Positions 1 through 5,329 of a stretch of 24,417 nucleotides of DNA are shown here, in pieces. Origin of the DNA: a virus; the IMG/VR virus record IMGVR_UViG_3300032240_000481, positions 1 through 24,417 of that record, one strand, 5' to 3'. Under the pieces are notes generated by a model that ran no database searches, was not told where the DNA came from, and worked only from the letters and a program-made list of their open reading frames with translations. A program made the translations under genes and the position numbers. Numbering within the stretch: position 1 is the stretch's first letter; each line of letters starts with the position of its first letter.

Positions 1-200
1 GCGGTAAGGTTCTTTTTAGCGTTGAGCGCCTCATACGCGGCCACATAATCGGCCGTGCTCATGCTGGCCCCATGGGGCGGGTATAAGCGCTTCTCCGCGC
101 CTTTGCTCTTAAGTTTGCGGTGTTTGCCGGTGCACTTGGCGTGGTGCGCCATGATGCCATCGCGCGCGGTTTTATATGTGGTTTTTCCGATAGTTATCAT
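1..200 (-). CDS. Partial small basic protein, C-terminus beyond the left edge
   Basis: An open frame runs leftward from an ATG at 200 through at least 66 codons and leaves the window without a stop. The start follows a GGAG ribosome binding site 8 bases upstream, and its ATG overlaps the TGA of the preceding gene (197-448), so the two are probably translationally coupled. The protein begins MITIGKTTYKTARDG and is rich in Lys, Arg and His, with a HHAKCTGKHRK stretch at residues 19-29 that might contact nucleic acid or metal. I do not recognise the family. It is the sixth gene of a leftward chain of overlapping small genes. The evidence for coding is the overlap, the ribosome binding site and the absence of stops; the function is unknown. 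Confidence 0.7.
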   Translation of the reverse strand, partial: MITIGKTTYKTARDGIMAHHAKCTGKHRKLKSKGAEKRLYPPHGASMSTADYVAAYEALNAKKNLT

Positions 201-448
201 GTTGTTTGCTCCAAAGTTATGCGGTCGCAGTAACACGCACAGCCATAATTAACCGGGCAGTGAGAATCATGGGTTAGCGTTACATAAAACACCCGCCGGC
301 TGCTTGGCCCTTGGTAGACTTCGCCCCCGTGTTTACGGGCTGAATTTTCTGCTTGCGTGCGGTTTATGTACGTGTACGGGTACAAATTACCGTCTTTGCG
401 CAGGCGGGCCAGTACGTGTACCCCCGTGTTTAATTTATAGGTTTGCAT
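197..448 (-). CDS. Hypothetical protein, 83 aa
   Basis: The ATG at 448 is preceded by AAGGAAATAAACC, a good ribosome binding site at normal spacing. The gene overlaps the stop of the preceding gene (435-623) by 14 bases and its TGA overlaps the next ATG, which fits a tightly packed phage early operon. The product starts MQTYKLNTGVHVLARLRKDG. It is mixed basic and polar with no membrane segment, and it has three cysteines close together near the C-terminus (GCACYC, about residues 69-74) that could bind a metal. I do not recognise the family. Small genes of this sort beside a phage control region often modify host functions, but nothing here specifies which. Confidence 0.72.
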   Translation of the reverse strand: MQTYKLNTGVHVLARLRKDGNLYPYTYINRTQAENSARKHGGEVYQGPSSRRVFYVTLTHDSHCPVNYGCACYCDRITLEQTT

Positions 449-623
449 GGTTTATTTCCTTAATGTTGAATGGGCTGGAATTAAGCCCCATTTGTTGACA
501 ATAGTCTGCGTGATCGGCATAACCCGCGTCCGCGCAGAATTCGTCTAGCACATCATTCAATGATTCACTGCTAGACTCAAAATCTACAGAGATGCCGTTA
601 TCTGTCCAGATTTCGTATTTCAT
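435..623 (-). CDS. Hypothetical acidic protein, 62 aa
   Basis: I chose the ATG at 623 (MKYEIWTDNG) rather than a TTG five codons upstream, because GGAG lies 9 bases before the ATG and the ATG overlaps the TGA of the 29-residue upstream gene. The protein is strongly acidic, with Asp and Glu runs in its middle (DFESSSESLNDVLDEF), and has no membrane segment. A beta-strand start followed by a helix is likely, giving a small alpha/beta fold. Small acidic proteins in phage early regions sometimes mimic DNA, but that is only a possibility here. The family is not recognised. Confidence 0.7.
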   Translation of the reverse strand: MKYEIWTDNGISVDFESSSESLNDVLDEFCADAGYADHADYCQQMGLNSSPFNIKEINHANL

Positions 624-709
624 GGTGTCATGCTCCAAAAATAGATGGCAAAGGGCAAGGCGATGCAGAATGCGAACGCCAGGGCATCAAAAAATTGTCG
701 AATAGTCAT
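620..709 (-). CDS. 29-residue single-span membrane microprotein
   Basis: A 30-codon frame runs from ATG at 709 to TGA at 620. Its ATG overlaps the TGA of the upstream gene (706-861), and its TGA overlaps the ATG of the downstream gene (435-623); a four-base ATGA junction at both ends is unlikely by chance and argues that it is translated. GGGGAAC lies just upstream as a ribosome binding site. The product begins MTIRQFFDALAF and has one hydrophobic span (about residues 10-25) ending in an aromatic cluster, YFW. The basic residue sits at the N-terminus, suggesting N-in topology. No function can be assigned. It could regulate a host membrane protein or be a lysis- or exclusion-type peptide. Confidence 0.6.
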   Translation of the reverse strand: MTIRQFFDALAFAFCIALPFAIYFWSMTP

Positions 710-861
710 AAGTTCCCCAGAAAAAAGTGGTCAAAATCAAATACTGCAACATAGAACCCGCGTGGGCTCGCGTGCACTTCGTACAGCCATGCGTCGGTGT
801 CTTCCATGGCCAAGGCATCGGCCAAGGCTTGGGCTGCGCCCTTTGTGGTGTAGTAGGTCAT
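706..861 (-). CDS. Hypothetical protein, 51 aa
   Basis: The frame is open from an ATG at 897, but the ATG at 861 is preferred because it overlaps the TGA of the preceding gene (858-1097) in an ATGA junction like the others in this operon. That start gives a 51-residue protein beginning MTYYTTKGAAQALADALAM. It has an Ala-rich helix (residues 9-20), then alternating strands ending in VAVFDFDHFFLGNL. This looks like a small alpha/beta domain with no membrane span. If the upstream starts at 897 or 882 are used, the protein gains up to 12 residues. I do not recognise the family. Confidence 0.65.
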   Translation of the reverse strand: MTYYTTKGAAQALADALAMEDTDAWLYEVHASPRGFYVAVFDFDHFFLGNL

Positions 862-1097
862 ATGGTGCAGCACCCACAGCATGGGGCATCGATGCATCGC
901 CCGCGTGCATTACGGGTGAATGTGCGATAAACCCCTTGATCGTTAAACGTCACTGTATCGACCCGACAATCACCCGGTTCACCCGTAATCCATGCCTGCC
1001 GGGTTATGGTGTCGAATTGGATCTCATCTCCGGGATAGATAGCCACCCCAGTACGTGCATCTCGCCCGCGATACTTTGCCTTCATAGTCTTAACCAT
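858..1097 (-). CDS. Hypothetical small beta-rich protein with Cys-rich tail, 79 aa
   Basis: ATG at 1097 follows AAAAGGGTAAACC, and the upstream leader matches that of the gene at 2096. The N-terminal part is basic (MVKTMKAKYRGRDARTG); a YPGDEIQFD segment follows, typical of a small beta-barrel, and the end is RGRCIDAPCCGCC, with five cysteines in the last 13 residues. From memory, proteins with this GRDARTG...PGD...CIDAPCCGCC layout occur in other proteobacterial phages, with no known function. The cysteine cluster suggests zinc or iron-sulfur binding. This is the first gene of the six-gene overlapping chain. Confidence 0.72.
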   Translation of the reverse strand: MVKTMKAKYRGRDARTGVAIYPGDEIQFDTITRQAWITGEPGDCRVDTVTFNDQGVYRTFTRNARGRCIDAPCCGCCTI

Positions 1098-1145
1098 GGT
1101 TTACCCTTTTCGTTTAGTTGATAGCGTGCACCAGTGCGCGCCCCA

Positions 1146-1166
1146 ATGCGGCCACCATGGCCGCAT
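1146..1166. repeat. Perfect inverted repeat between leftward genes
   Basis: ATGCGGCC (1146-1153) and GGCCGCAT (1159-1166) are perfect complements around a 5-base loop. The hairpin sits in the 73-base gap between the leftward gene 1171-1833 and the next gene starting at 1097. No T-run follows it on the minus strand, so it is not a standard intrinsic terminator. It is more likely an mRNA processing, stability or protein-binding element. Confidence 0.6.
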
Positions 1167-1170
1167 AAGG

Positions 1171-1833
1171 TCAAGCACTGGCCAGGCGCAGATTAATCAC
1201 CCGGTGGCGTGAGCCATGGGCAGGAAACCCCACAATGGCCGTGCGCTGACGCTGGCACAGCTGGCACGTGGCGCATGACACGTCAGCGCGCTGAGTGGCC
1301 GGGCAGATGACCACCGGGCGACCCGCTGGCGTGGTGGTGTTGCTGGTTTGCGTTGATGGCAGCACCACCACCACCGGGCCCGCCTGGTGGTCGGCCAGCG
1401 CATCGGCATCGGCCAGATCATTCGCGCTCAGATTGACAGTGAACCCCCACGCGTTGGCGTGTCGAATCCATGCAATGCTGGCCGCATCGCGATGGTGTGA
1501 ATACGTGAAACCGCGCTTACCTTGGTTTGCAGCCACCAGCTGGCCAAGCTTGACAGCGTCAACCGAACCGCTGGCCGTGGGCAGATCCCCGGCTTGGTTA
1601 TGACGCCACAGCTGGCCATCGGGCAGCTGCGCGATGGTTTCGCAAAATTGACCCCATGACGTGCCACGCGTGCCGGCGCTGACTGCAGCCCAATGCAGCG
1701 CCAGCGGGCCGCTGGCCGCGTAGCATTCGGCGCGCATCGCGCAGTCTGGCGGGCAGCTGGCGCGCTCAGTGGTGGAAACCGGGATCGGCCCGGTTTTCGC
1801 GTTTGCGCTTTTGGGGGTTAGATGTACTTGCAT
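1171..1833 (-). CDS. Conserved phage protein with two cysteine clusters (DUF7227-like)
   Basis: I place the start at ATG 1833 (MQVHLTPKSANAKTG), which has AAAGG 7 bases upstream; a longer frame from a TTG at 2001 would overlap the gene 1893-2096 and is rejected. The 220-residue product has cysteines at 27, 31 and 37 (CPPDC...CYA) and again at 177, 187, 190 and 193 (CPAT...CATCQLC). Between them lie the motifs LWRHNQAGDLP (75-85), NQGKRGFTYSH (103-113) and GFTVNLSAN (130-138). From memory this matches a family common in proteobacterial phages (DUF7227), whose function is unknown. The CxxxC...CYA opening and the CxxCxxC closing recall the phage Gp37/Gp68 group and radical-SAM-like metal sites. 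A metal-binding enzyme is therefore plausible but unproven. Confidence 0.85.
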   Translation of the reverse strand: MQVHLTPKSANAKTGPIPVSTTERASCPPDCAMRAECYAASGPLALHWAAVSAGTRGTSWGQFCETIAQLPDGQLWRHNQAGDLPTASGSVDAVKLGQLVAANQGKRGFTYSHHRDAASIAWIRHANAWGFTVNLSANDLADADALADHQAGPVVVVLPSTQTSNTTTPAGRPVVICPATQRADVSCATCQLCQRQRTAIVGFPAHGSRHRVINLRLASA

Positions 1834-1864
1834 GGTTTGCCTTTCGATTATTTGAGTGAATGAT

Positions 1865-1885
1865 CGGCCAGCGCGTGGCTGGCCG
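1865..1885. repeat. Perfect inverted repeat between leftward genes
   Basis: CGGCCAGC (1865-1872) and GCTGGCCG (1878-1885) form a perfect 8-base stem with a 5-base loop. It lies in the 59-base gap between the genes 1893-2096 and 1171-1833. It has the same geometry as the hairpin at 1146-1166 and lacks a T-run on the minus strand. It could be an mRNA structure or a protein-binding palindrome. Confidence 0.6.
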
Positions 1886-1892
1886 GGTTTGA

Positions 1893-2096
1893 TTACTTGA
1901 TTGTGATCATGCCAGGCATGGCCATAACGTGCCACAGCGCGCGGTTCGGTGCTTTGATAGCGCTCAATATCTTGGTGCCATCGGGCGCGCGCACTGTGCA
2001 AGATATATCGCCCATGCGGATATCGGCATTATTTGGAAACCCGGCCAGCAAGTTTTTAAGCGCTTTGGTGGTCAATGGTGTGGGCAAAGATTGCAT
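1893..2096 (-). CDS. Hypothetical protein, 67 aa, first gene of the leftward operon
   Basis: ATG at 2096 is preceded by GAGAGG at good spacing and by a 13-base leader that also precedes the gene starting at 1097. The product begins MQSLPTPLTTKALKNLLAGFP and continues with short strands (ADIRMGDISCTVRAPDG), suggesting a small alpha/beta protein without a membrane span. It is the promoter-proximal gene of the leftward unit, next to the control region, so a regulatory role is conceivable, but no helix-turn-helix is obvious. The family is not recognised. Confidence 0.7.
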   Translation of the reverse strand: MQSLPTPLTTKALKNLLAGFPNNADIRMGDISCTVRAPDGTKILSAIKAPNRALWHVMAMPGMITIK

Positions 2097-2126
2097 GATA
2101 AAAGCCTCTCATTTAGTTGATTGTGG

Positions 2127-2145
2127 CCGGCGCGGTTTGCGCCGG
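2127..2145. repeat. Perfect inverted repeat in the leader of the leftward operon
   Basis: CCGGCGC (2127-2133) and GCGCCGG (2139-2145) pair perfectly around a 5-base loop, 31 bases upstream of the ATG at 2096. It could be a hairpin in the 5' untranslated leader or an operator. It resembles the two hairpins further down the operon in stem length and loop size. Confidence 0.55.
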
Positions 2146-2179
2146 TTCAATTAATGTACGGCATTTCCTTACACTAGTT

Positions 2180-2722
2180 TTGCCCACATATTTTGACCTT
2201 CGATTGTGTGGGGTTATTGGGTGTGGATAGCGTGGGCGCGATTGTGGGCGTGTTTGGGGCTATTGTGGACAACGTGCCATTGACCGGGCTTAAGAGTGAA
2301 AACTATCATTTGTGGACAATGTGGACTACTTTAAATGATACGCTAGATGTTATGTGTTGTTGTAATACTAAGTAACTATACAGTATGTTGTAAGGCTCAC
2401 GATTCCTCACACCACGCCATTTGGCGAGCGATTGAAAAGTGGTGTCCACATTGTCCACATTGTCCACAAATTGATCGGCGCATGTTCATGGCCACATGGC
2501 CGATGACCCCGGCCAACGAGCCACCGGGTTGTGTGGACACTGCCCACATGACCCCCCACCAAAGTACTACGTTGTAAGGTTCTGTAAGGTTAGCGGCCGC
2601 GTGCTGGATGGCCGTTTGCTTTCGGCGCGAGGCCCCCGGGTAGGGCCGGCGGCCGAAGGTCACGGAAGCGGAGGGGCCACAAACAAAATTTTTTATAGCC
2701 CACATTGCCCACATGACCCACA
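2180..2722. repeat. Array of 9-base DnaA-box-like words (TTGTCCACA family)
   Basis: In the CCACA orientation I read sites at 2180-2188, 2442-2450, 2451-2459, 2460-2468, 2540-2548, 2696-2704, 2705-2713 and 2714-2722. In the opposite orientation (TGTGG) they are at 2222-2230, 2243-2251, 2264-2272, 2311-2319, 2320-2328 and 2532-2540. Exact TTGTCCACA or its complement occurs at 2264, 2311, 2451 and 2460; the others vary mainly at the first four positions. Two groups of three (2442-2468, 2696-2722) and one pair (2311-2328) are head-to-tail without any spacer. TTGTCCACA is one base from the E. coli DnaA box TTATCCACA and equals the box used by some GC-rich bacteria. They could be DnaA sites, iterons for a phage initiator, or operators. 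Confidence 0.75.
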
Positions 2723-2751
2723 AATTTTTAATTTTATTTTTTATGTATACT
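2723..2751 (+). promoter_or_regulatory. AT-rich tract with possible -10 box for the late genes
   Basis: Immediately after the last repeat cluster comes an almost pure A/T tract (2722-2744), then TATACT at 2746-2751, a 5-of-6 match to the sigma70 -10 hexamer, about 90 bases before the first terminase start. No good -35 hexamer lies at the usual spacing, so this may be an activator-dependent promoter with the adjacent repeats as binding sites. The A/T tract could equally be a DNA-unwinding element of an origin. Confidence 0.35.
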
Positions 2752-2843
2752 GGCCACGTTGGCTGGTTCATGTAGTTGCCGCCTCTGTGGAGCGCTTGCG
2801 CTATCTCTGGTAATTCCTCACCAACAACCTGCCAGGAGAGTTG

Positions 2844-3287
2844 ATGTTTGAAAGCCTACCTTTTGCACCGCGCAAGGTCGAAGCGACTGAGGCGCGTTTG
2901 CACCGCATCTACGAAGCCGCCAAGCTGGGGCTGAAAGGCGACTCGTTGGCGTTGGCGTCAGGCATGTTGCCATCCGAGTACCGGCAACTGGTGCAGCTTG
3001 ACCCCATCGCGGAGATGGCAGCGCAAAAGGGCAAAGCAGACGCTGAGATGGAAATGTCGCAGTGCCTGCACAAGGCAGCGCGAGAAGGCGACTCTAAAGC
3101 GGCGTTGGCAATCCTGCAAAACGTCCACGGCTGGGTGGCCAAGCAATCTATCACTATTGATGTTGACCAGCGCATCTCAGTCACCCAGGCGCTGCGCGAT
3201 GCTGAGTCTCGCGTCATTGACGTCATCGCCCATGAGCCCAGCCCCAAACTAGACCTAACACATGCAGAGCACCAAATACAGCGCTGA
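2844..3287 (+). CDS. Terminase small subunit
   Basis: The ATG at 2844 is preferred to the adjoining TTG at 2841; AGGAG lies 5 bases upstream. The 147-residue product would recognise the phage DNA for headful packaging and hand it to the large subunit. It opens with a helical segment (MFESLPFAPRKVEATEARL), then AAKLGLKGDSLALASGM (about residues 25-41), which reads as a helix-turn-helix DNA-binding segment, then a long charged helical region (AEMEMSQCLHKAAREGDSKA) probably used for oligomerisation. Its position directly before, and 26-base overlap with, the large subunit supports the call. Sequence alone does not allow a choice between cos and pac packaging; P22-type neighbours favour pac/headful. 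Confidence 0.8.
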   Translation: MFESLPFAPRKVEATEARLHRIYEAAKLGLKGDSLALASGMLPSEYRQLVQLDPIAEMAAQKGKADAEMEMSQCLHKAAREGDSKAALAILQNVHGWVAKQSITIDVDQRISVTQALRDAESRVIDVIAHEPSPKLDLTHAEHQIQR

Positions 3288-4785
3288 AGACGAACAAGAG
3301 CTGATGGCCCGGCTGTGGAGCCCGGCGATCAAGGACAACCCGTTGGCGTTTGTAATGTTTGCGTTTCCATGGGGCGTCAAGGGTACGCCGCTGGAGAACT
3401 TCACTGGCCCGCGCAAATGGCAGCGCGAGGTGCTGCTAGACATCGCCGAGCACATCAAACTGAACCAAGGCAAAGCAGACTTTGATGTGCTGCAAGAAGC
3501 CATCTCATCTGGCCGGGGTATTGGCAAGTCGGCGCTGGTCTCATGGATCACGATCTGGATGTTGGCCACCAGGATAGGGTCAACGACCATCATTTCGGCC
3601 AACAGTGAGTCTCAGCTCAGGTCAATTACCTGGGCCGAAATCACCAAATGGCTGGCCATGGCCATCAACTCACACTGGTTTGAGGTGTCAGCCACCCGCG
3701 TCATGCCGGCCAAGTGGCTGACTGAGCTGGTCGAGCGGGATTTGAAGAAGGGCACCCGGTACTGGGGCGTGGAAGGGCGGCTGTGGTCAGCCGAAAACCC
3801 CGACGCTTACGCTGGTGTTCACAACTTTGACGGTGTGCTGGTGGTTTTTGACGAAGCGTCTGGTATTGACGACTCGATCTGGGCGGTGACCGGTGGTTTC
3901 TTTACAGAAAACACGCCAAACCGCTTCTGGTTGGCGTTTTCCAACCCACGGCGCAACACCGGGTACTTTTACGAGGCGTTTAACTCAAAAAGAGCATTTT
4001 GGCGTACCCGAATCGTGGACGCCAGGACGGTCGAAGGCACCGACAAGGCGGTTTACAACCGAATTATTGACGAATATGGGCCTGACTCATCCCAAGCGCA
4101 CGTTGAGGTCTACGGCATGTTCCCCAGTGCGGGCGATGACCAGTTTATTGGCGCCGACATAGTGGACGACGCCATGGCCCGGCCCAAGTACAAGGACGCC
4201 AGCGCGCCAATTGTGATCGGCGTAGACCCAGCGCGGTTTGGAGCGGACGCAACGGTGATTGCGGTGCGCCAAGGGCGGGATATTGTCAAGATCATGCGCC
4301 ACAGGGGCGACGACACCATGACGGTGGTGGGGTATGTGATTGAAGCGATTGAAGAATTTAAGCCTGCGCTGGTCGTGATCGACGAAGGCGGGCTGGGCGC
4401 GGGTATTGTGGACAGGTTGAAAGAGCAGCGATACAAGGTCAAAGGCATAAACTTTGGAAATAAATCCAAAAACCCGATCATGTACGGTAATATGCGCGCG
4501 CAGATGTGGGGAGATATGCGAGAATGGCTGAAATCTGCTAGTATCCCTAGCGACAGGTTCTTGAAGACGGACTTGATTTCGCCTATGATGAAGCCTGACT
4601 CACGGGGAACAATCTTCTTGGAAAGCAAAAAGGAAATGAAAGCTCGCGGTCTTGCCTCACCCGACGCTGCTGACGCTATTTGCGTCACGTTTGCCTTTCC
4701 AGTGGCACATCGTGAATATGTCGAACCCAAGCGCACCGCTAGAAGCTACGGTAGCGCAGTGTCTACAGGATGGATGGGGTCATGA
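3262..4785 (+). CDS. Terminase large subunit (packaging ATPase and nuclease)
   Basis: A 507-residue two-domain packaging motor. The N-terminal ATPase has a Walker A loop GRGIGKS at 84-90 and a Walker B strand VLVVFDEA at 192-199 with Asp197-Glu198. The C-terminal RNase H-like nuclease shows its acidic residues in VIGVDPARFG (Asp322), VVIDEGG (Asp374) and SPDAADA (Asp468, Asp471). The length is normal for the family. The start overlaps the small subunit gene by 26 bases, and the stop overlaps the next gene in an ATGA junction, so translation of the packaging genes is probably coupled. The protein docks on the portal encoded at 5505, drives DNA into the prohead and cuts the concatemer. Confidence 0.95.
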   Translation: MQSTKYSAEDEQELMARLWSPAIKDNPLAFVMFAFPWGVKGTPLENFTGPRKWQREVLLDIAEHIKLNQGKADFDVLQEAISSGRGIGKSALVSWITIWMLATRIGSTTIISANSESQLRSITWAEITKWLAMAINSHWFEVSATRVMPAKWLTELVERDLKKGTRYWGVEGRLWSAENPDAYAGVHNFDGVLVVFDEASGIDDSIWAVTGGFFTENTPNRFWLAFSNPRRNTGYFYEAFNSKRAFWRTRIVDARTVEGTDKAVYNRIIDEYGPDSSQAHVEVYGMFPSAGDDQFIGADIVDDAMARPKYKDASAPIVIGVDPARFGADATVIAVRQGRDIVKIMRHRGDDTMTVVGYVIEAIEEFKPALVVIDEGGLGAGIVDRLKEQRYKVKGINFGNKSKNPIMYGNMRAQMWGDMREWLKSASIPSDRFLKTDLISPMMKPDSRGTIFLESKKEMKARGLASPDAADAICVTFAFPVAHREYVEPKRTARSYGSAVSTGWMGS

Positions 4786-5036
4786 AAAAAGTTTCTTTGA
4801 GCGTTGGTCGCGGCGAAAAGTTGCCGGTGTCCAAGGGCGCAGGTCTGACTGAGAAAGGCCGCGCTAAATACAACGCTGCTACGGGCTCCAACCTTAAGGC
4901 GCCAGCACCCAACCCTAAGACCAAAGCGGATCAGGGTCGCAAAGATTCATTTTGTGCAAGGATGGAAGGCGTTGTAAAGCATGCCAAAGGCGATGCCGAA
5001 CGCGCTAAAGCGTCACTCAAACGATGGAAATGTTAA
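4782..5036 (+). CDS. Small basic protein (DUF6321-like), 84 aa
   Basis: The ATG at 4782 overlaps the terminase TGA and has AGGATGG 8 bases upstream; an alternative ATG four codons earlier is less likely. The product is very basic and Gly/Ala-rich. It has an ordered set of motifs: VGRGEKLPVSKGAGL, GRAKYNAATGSNLKAP, then KDSFCARMEGV and a C-terminal SLKRWKC. From memory this is a conserved family of phage and bacterial small proteins (DUF6321), function unknown. The conserved cysteine-aromatic ends and Lys content suggest nucleic-acid binding. It is the first of four tiny basic genes between terminase and portal. Confidence 0.8.
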   Translation: MKKVSLSVGRGEKLPVSKGAGLTEKGRAKYNAATGSNLKAPAPNPKTKADQGRKDSFCARMEGVVKHAKGDAERAKASLKRWKC

Positions 5037-5037
5037 T

Positions 5038-5190
5038 ATGGCTACTAAACCCGGCTTGTATGCCAACATCCACGCCAAACAGGCACGTATCGCCGCCGGC
5101 AGCAAAGAGAAGATGAGGAAGCCAGGTTCGCCTGGCGCGCCCACTGCCAAAGACTTCAAAGATTCAGCCAAAACTGCAAAGAAGAAGTAA
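5038..5190 (+). CDS. Small basic protein, 50 aa
   Basis: ATG at 5038 lies one base after the previous stop. The product begins MATKPGLYANIHAKQARIAAG and ends in KTAKKK; about a quarter of its residues are Lys or Arg, with Gly/Pro-rich linkers (RKPGSPGAPTAKDF). I recall the MATKPGLYANIHAKxxRIAAGS...MRKPG layout from many environmental phage genomes, always unannotated and near the packaging genes. It is probably an unstructured, nucleic-acid- or capsid-associated peptide. A longer upstream start at 4981 would overlap the previous gene and is rejected. Confidence 0.75.
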   Translation: MATKPGLYANIHAKQARIAAGSKEKMRKPGSPGAPTAKDFKDSAKTAKKK

Positions 5191-5191
5191 C

Positions 5192-5329
5192 ATGCCGCTT
5201 GTCAAATCCAAATCTCCCGAAGCATTTCGCAAAAACATTAAGGCCGAGGTCAAAGCGGGCAAGCCCGTTAAGCAGGCCGTGGCAATTGCGTATGCAGTCA
5301 AACGTGCAGCCCCGAAAGGAAAGAAATGA
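5192..5329 (+). CDS. Small basic protein, 45 aa
   Basis: ATG 5192 to TGA 5329 gives MPLVKSKSPEAFRKN followed by IKAEVKAGKPVKQAVAIAY and a basic tail (VKRAAPKGKK). It starts one base after the preceding stop, and its TGA overlaps the next ATG. The layout S-x-EAF-x-KN-x(2)-AE-x-xAGKPxKQAVAIAYxVKR is one I recall from many phages and bacteria as a recurring short conserved protein of unknown function. It is probably helical, positively charged and DNA- or RNA-binding. Confidence 0.75.
   Translation: MPLVKSKSPEAFRKNIKAEVKAGKPVKQAVAIAYAVKRAAPKGKK

Larger units (their letters stand above)
2097..2843. other. Gene-free divergent control region, candidate origin
   Basis: About 750 bases separate the leftward operon from the rightward terminase genes. 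Open frames exist here on both strands but lack ribosome binding sites and are made of the repeats themselves. The region contains a hairpin (2127-2145), many 9-base TTGTCCACA-like words on both strands (2180-2722), a shorter word TGTAAGG repeated four times, a GC-rich stretch (2592-2676) with a GCGGCCGC palindrome, and an AT-rich tract (2681-2750) ending in a possible -10 box. The combination suggests a replication origin, a regulatory switch region, or both. Confidence 0.6.

Noticed and set aside
645-1121. Rightward open frame of 158 codons
   Set aside because: It lies opposite three overlapping leftward genes with good starts and coupled junctions, has no ribosome binding site and has irregular composition.
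1834-2001. N-terminal extension of the 220-residue protein back to a TTG
   Set aside because: It would run in another frame through the gene 1893-2096 and its hairpin gap; the ATG at 1833 has AAAGG and starts the conserved sequence.
2442-2468. CRISPR-like repeat
   Set aside because: The 9-base units are spacerless and too short, with no unique spacers and no cas gene.
2347-2577. Rightward open frame of 76 codons with CPHCPHCPQ
   Set aside because: Again a translation of the tandem 9-mers with no ribosome binding site; the zinc-finger look is an artefact of TGTCCACAT repetition.
2397-2771. Leftward open frame of 124 codons through the control region, with CGQCGQCGHH and WVMWAMWAI segments
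   Set aside because: The repeated amino acids come from the period-9 DNA repeats, which repeat in every frame. There is no ribosome binding site before the ATG, and the middle part resembles translated regulatory DNA rather than a protein domain.
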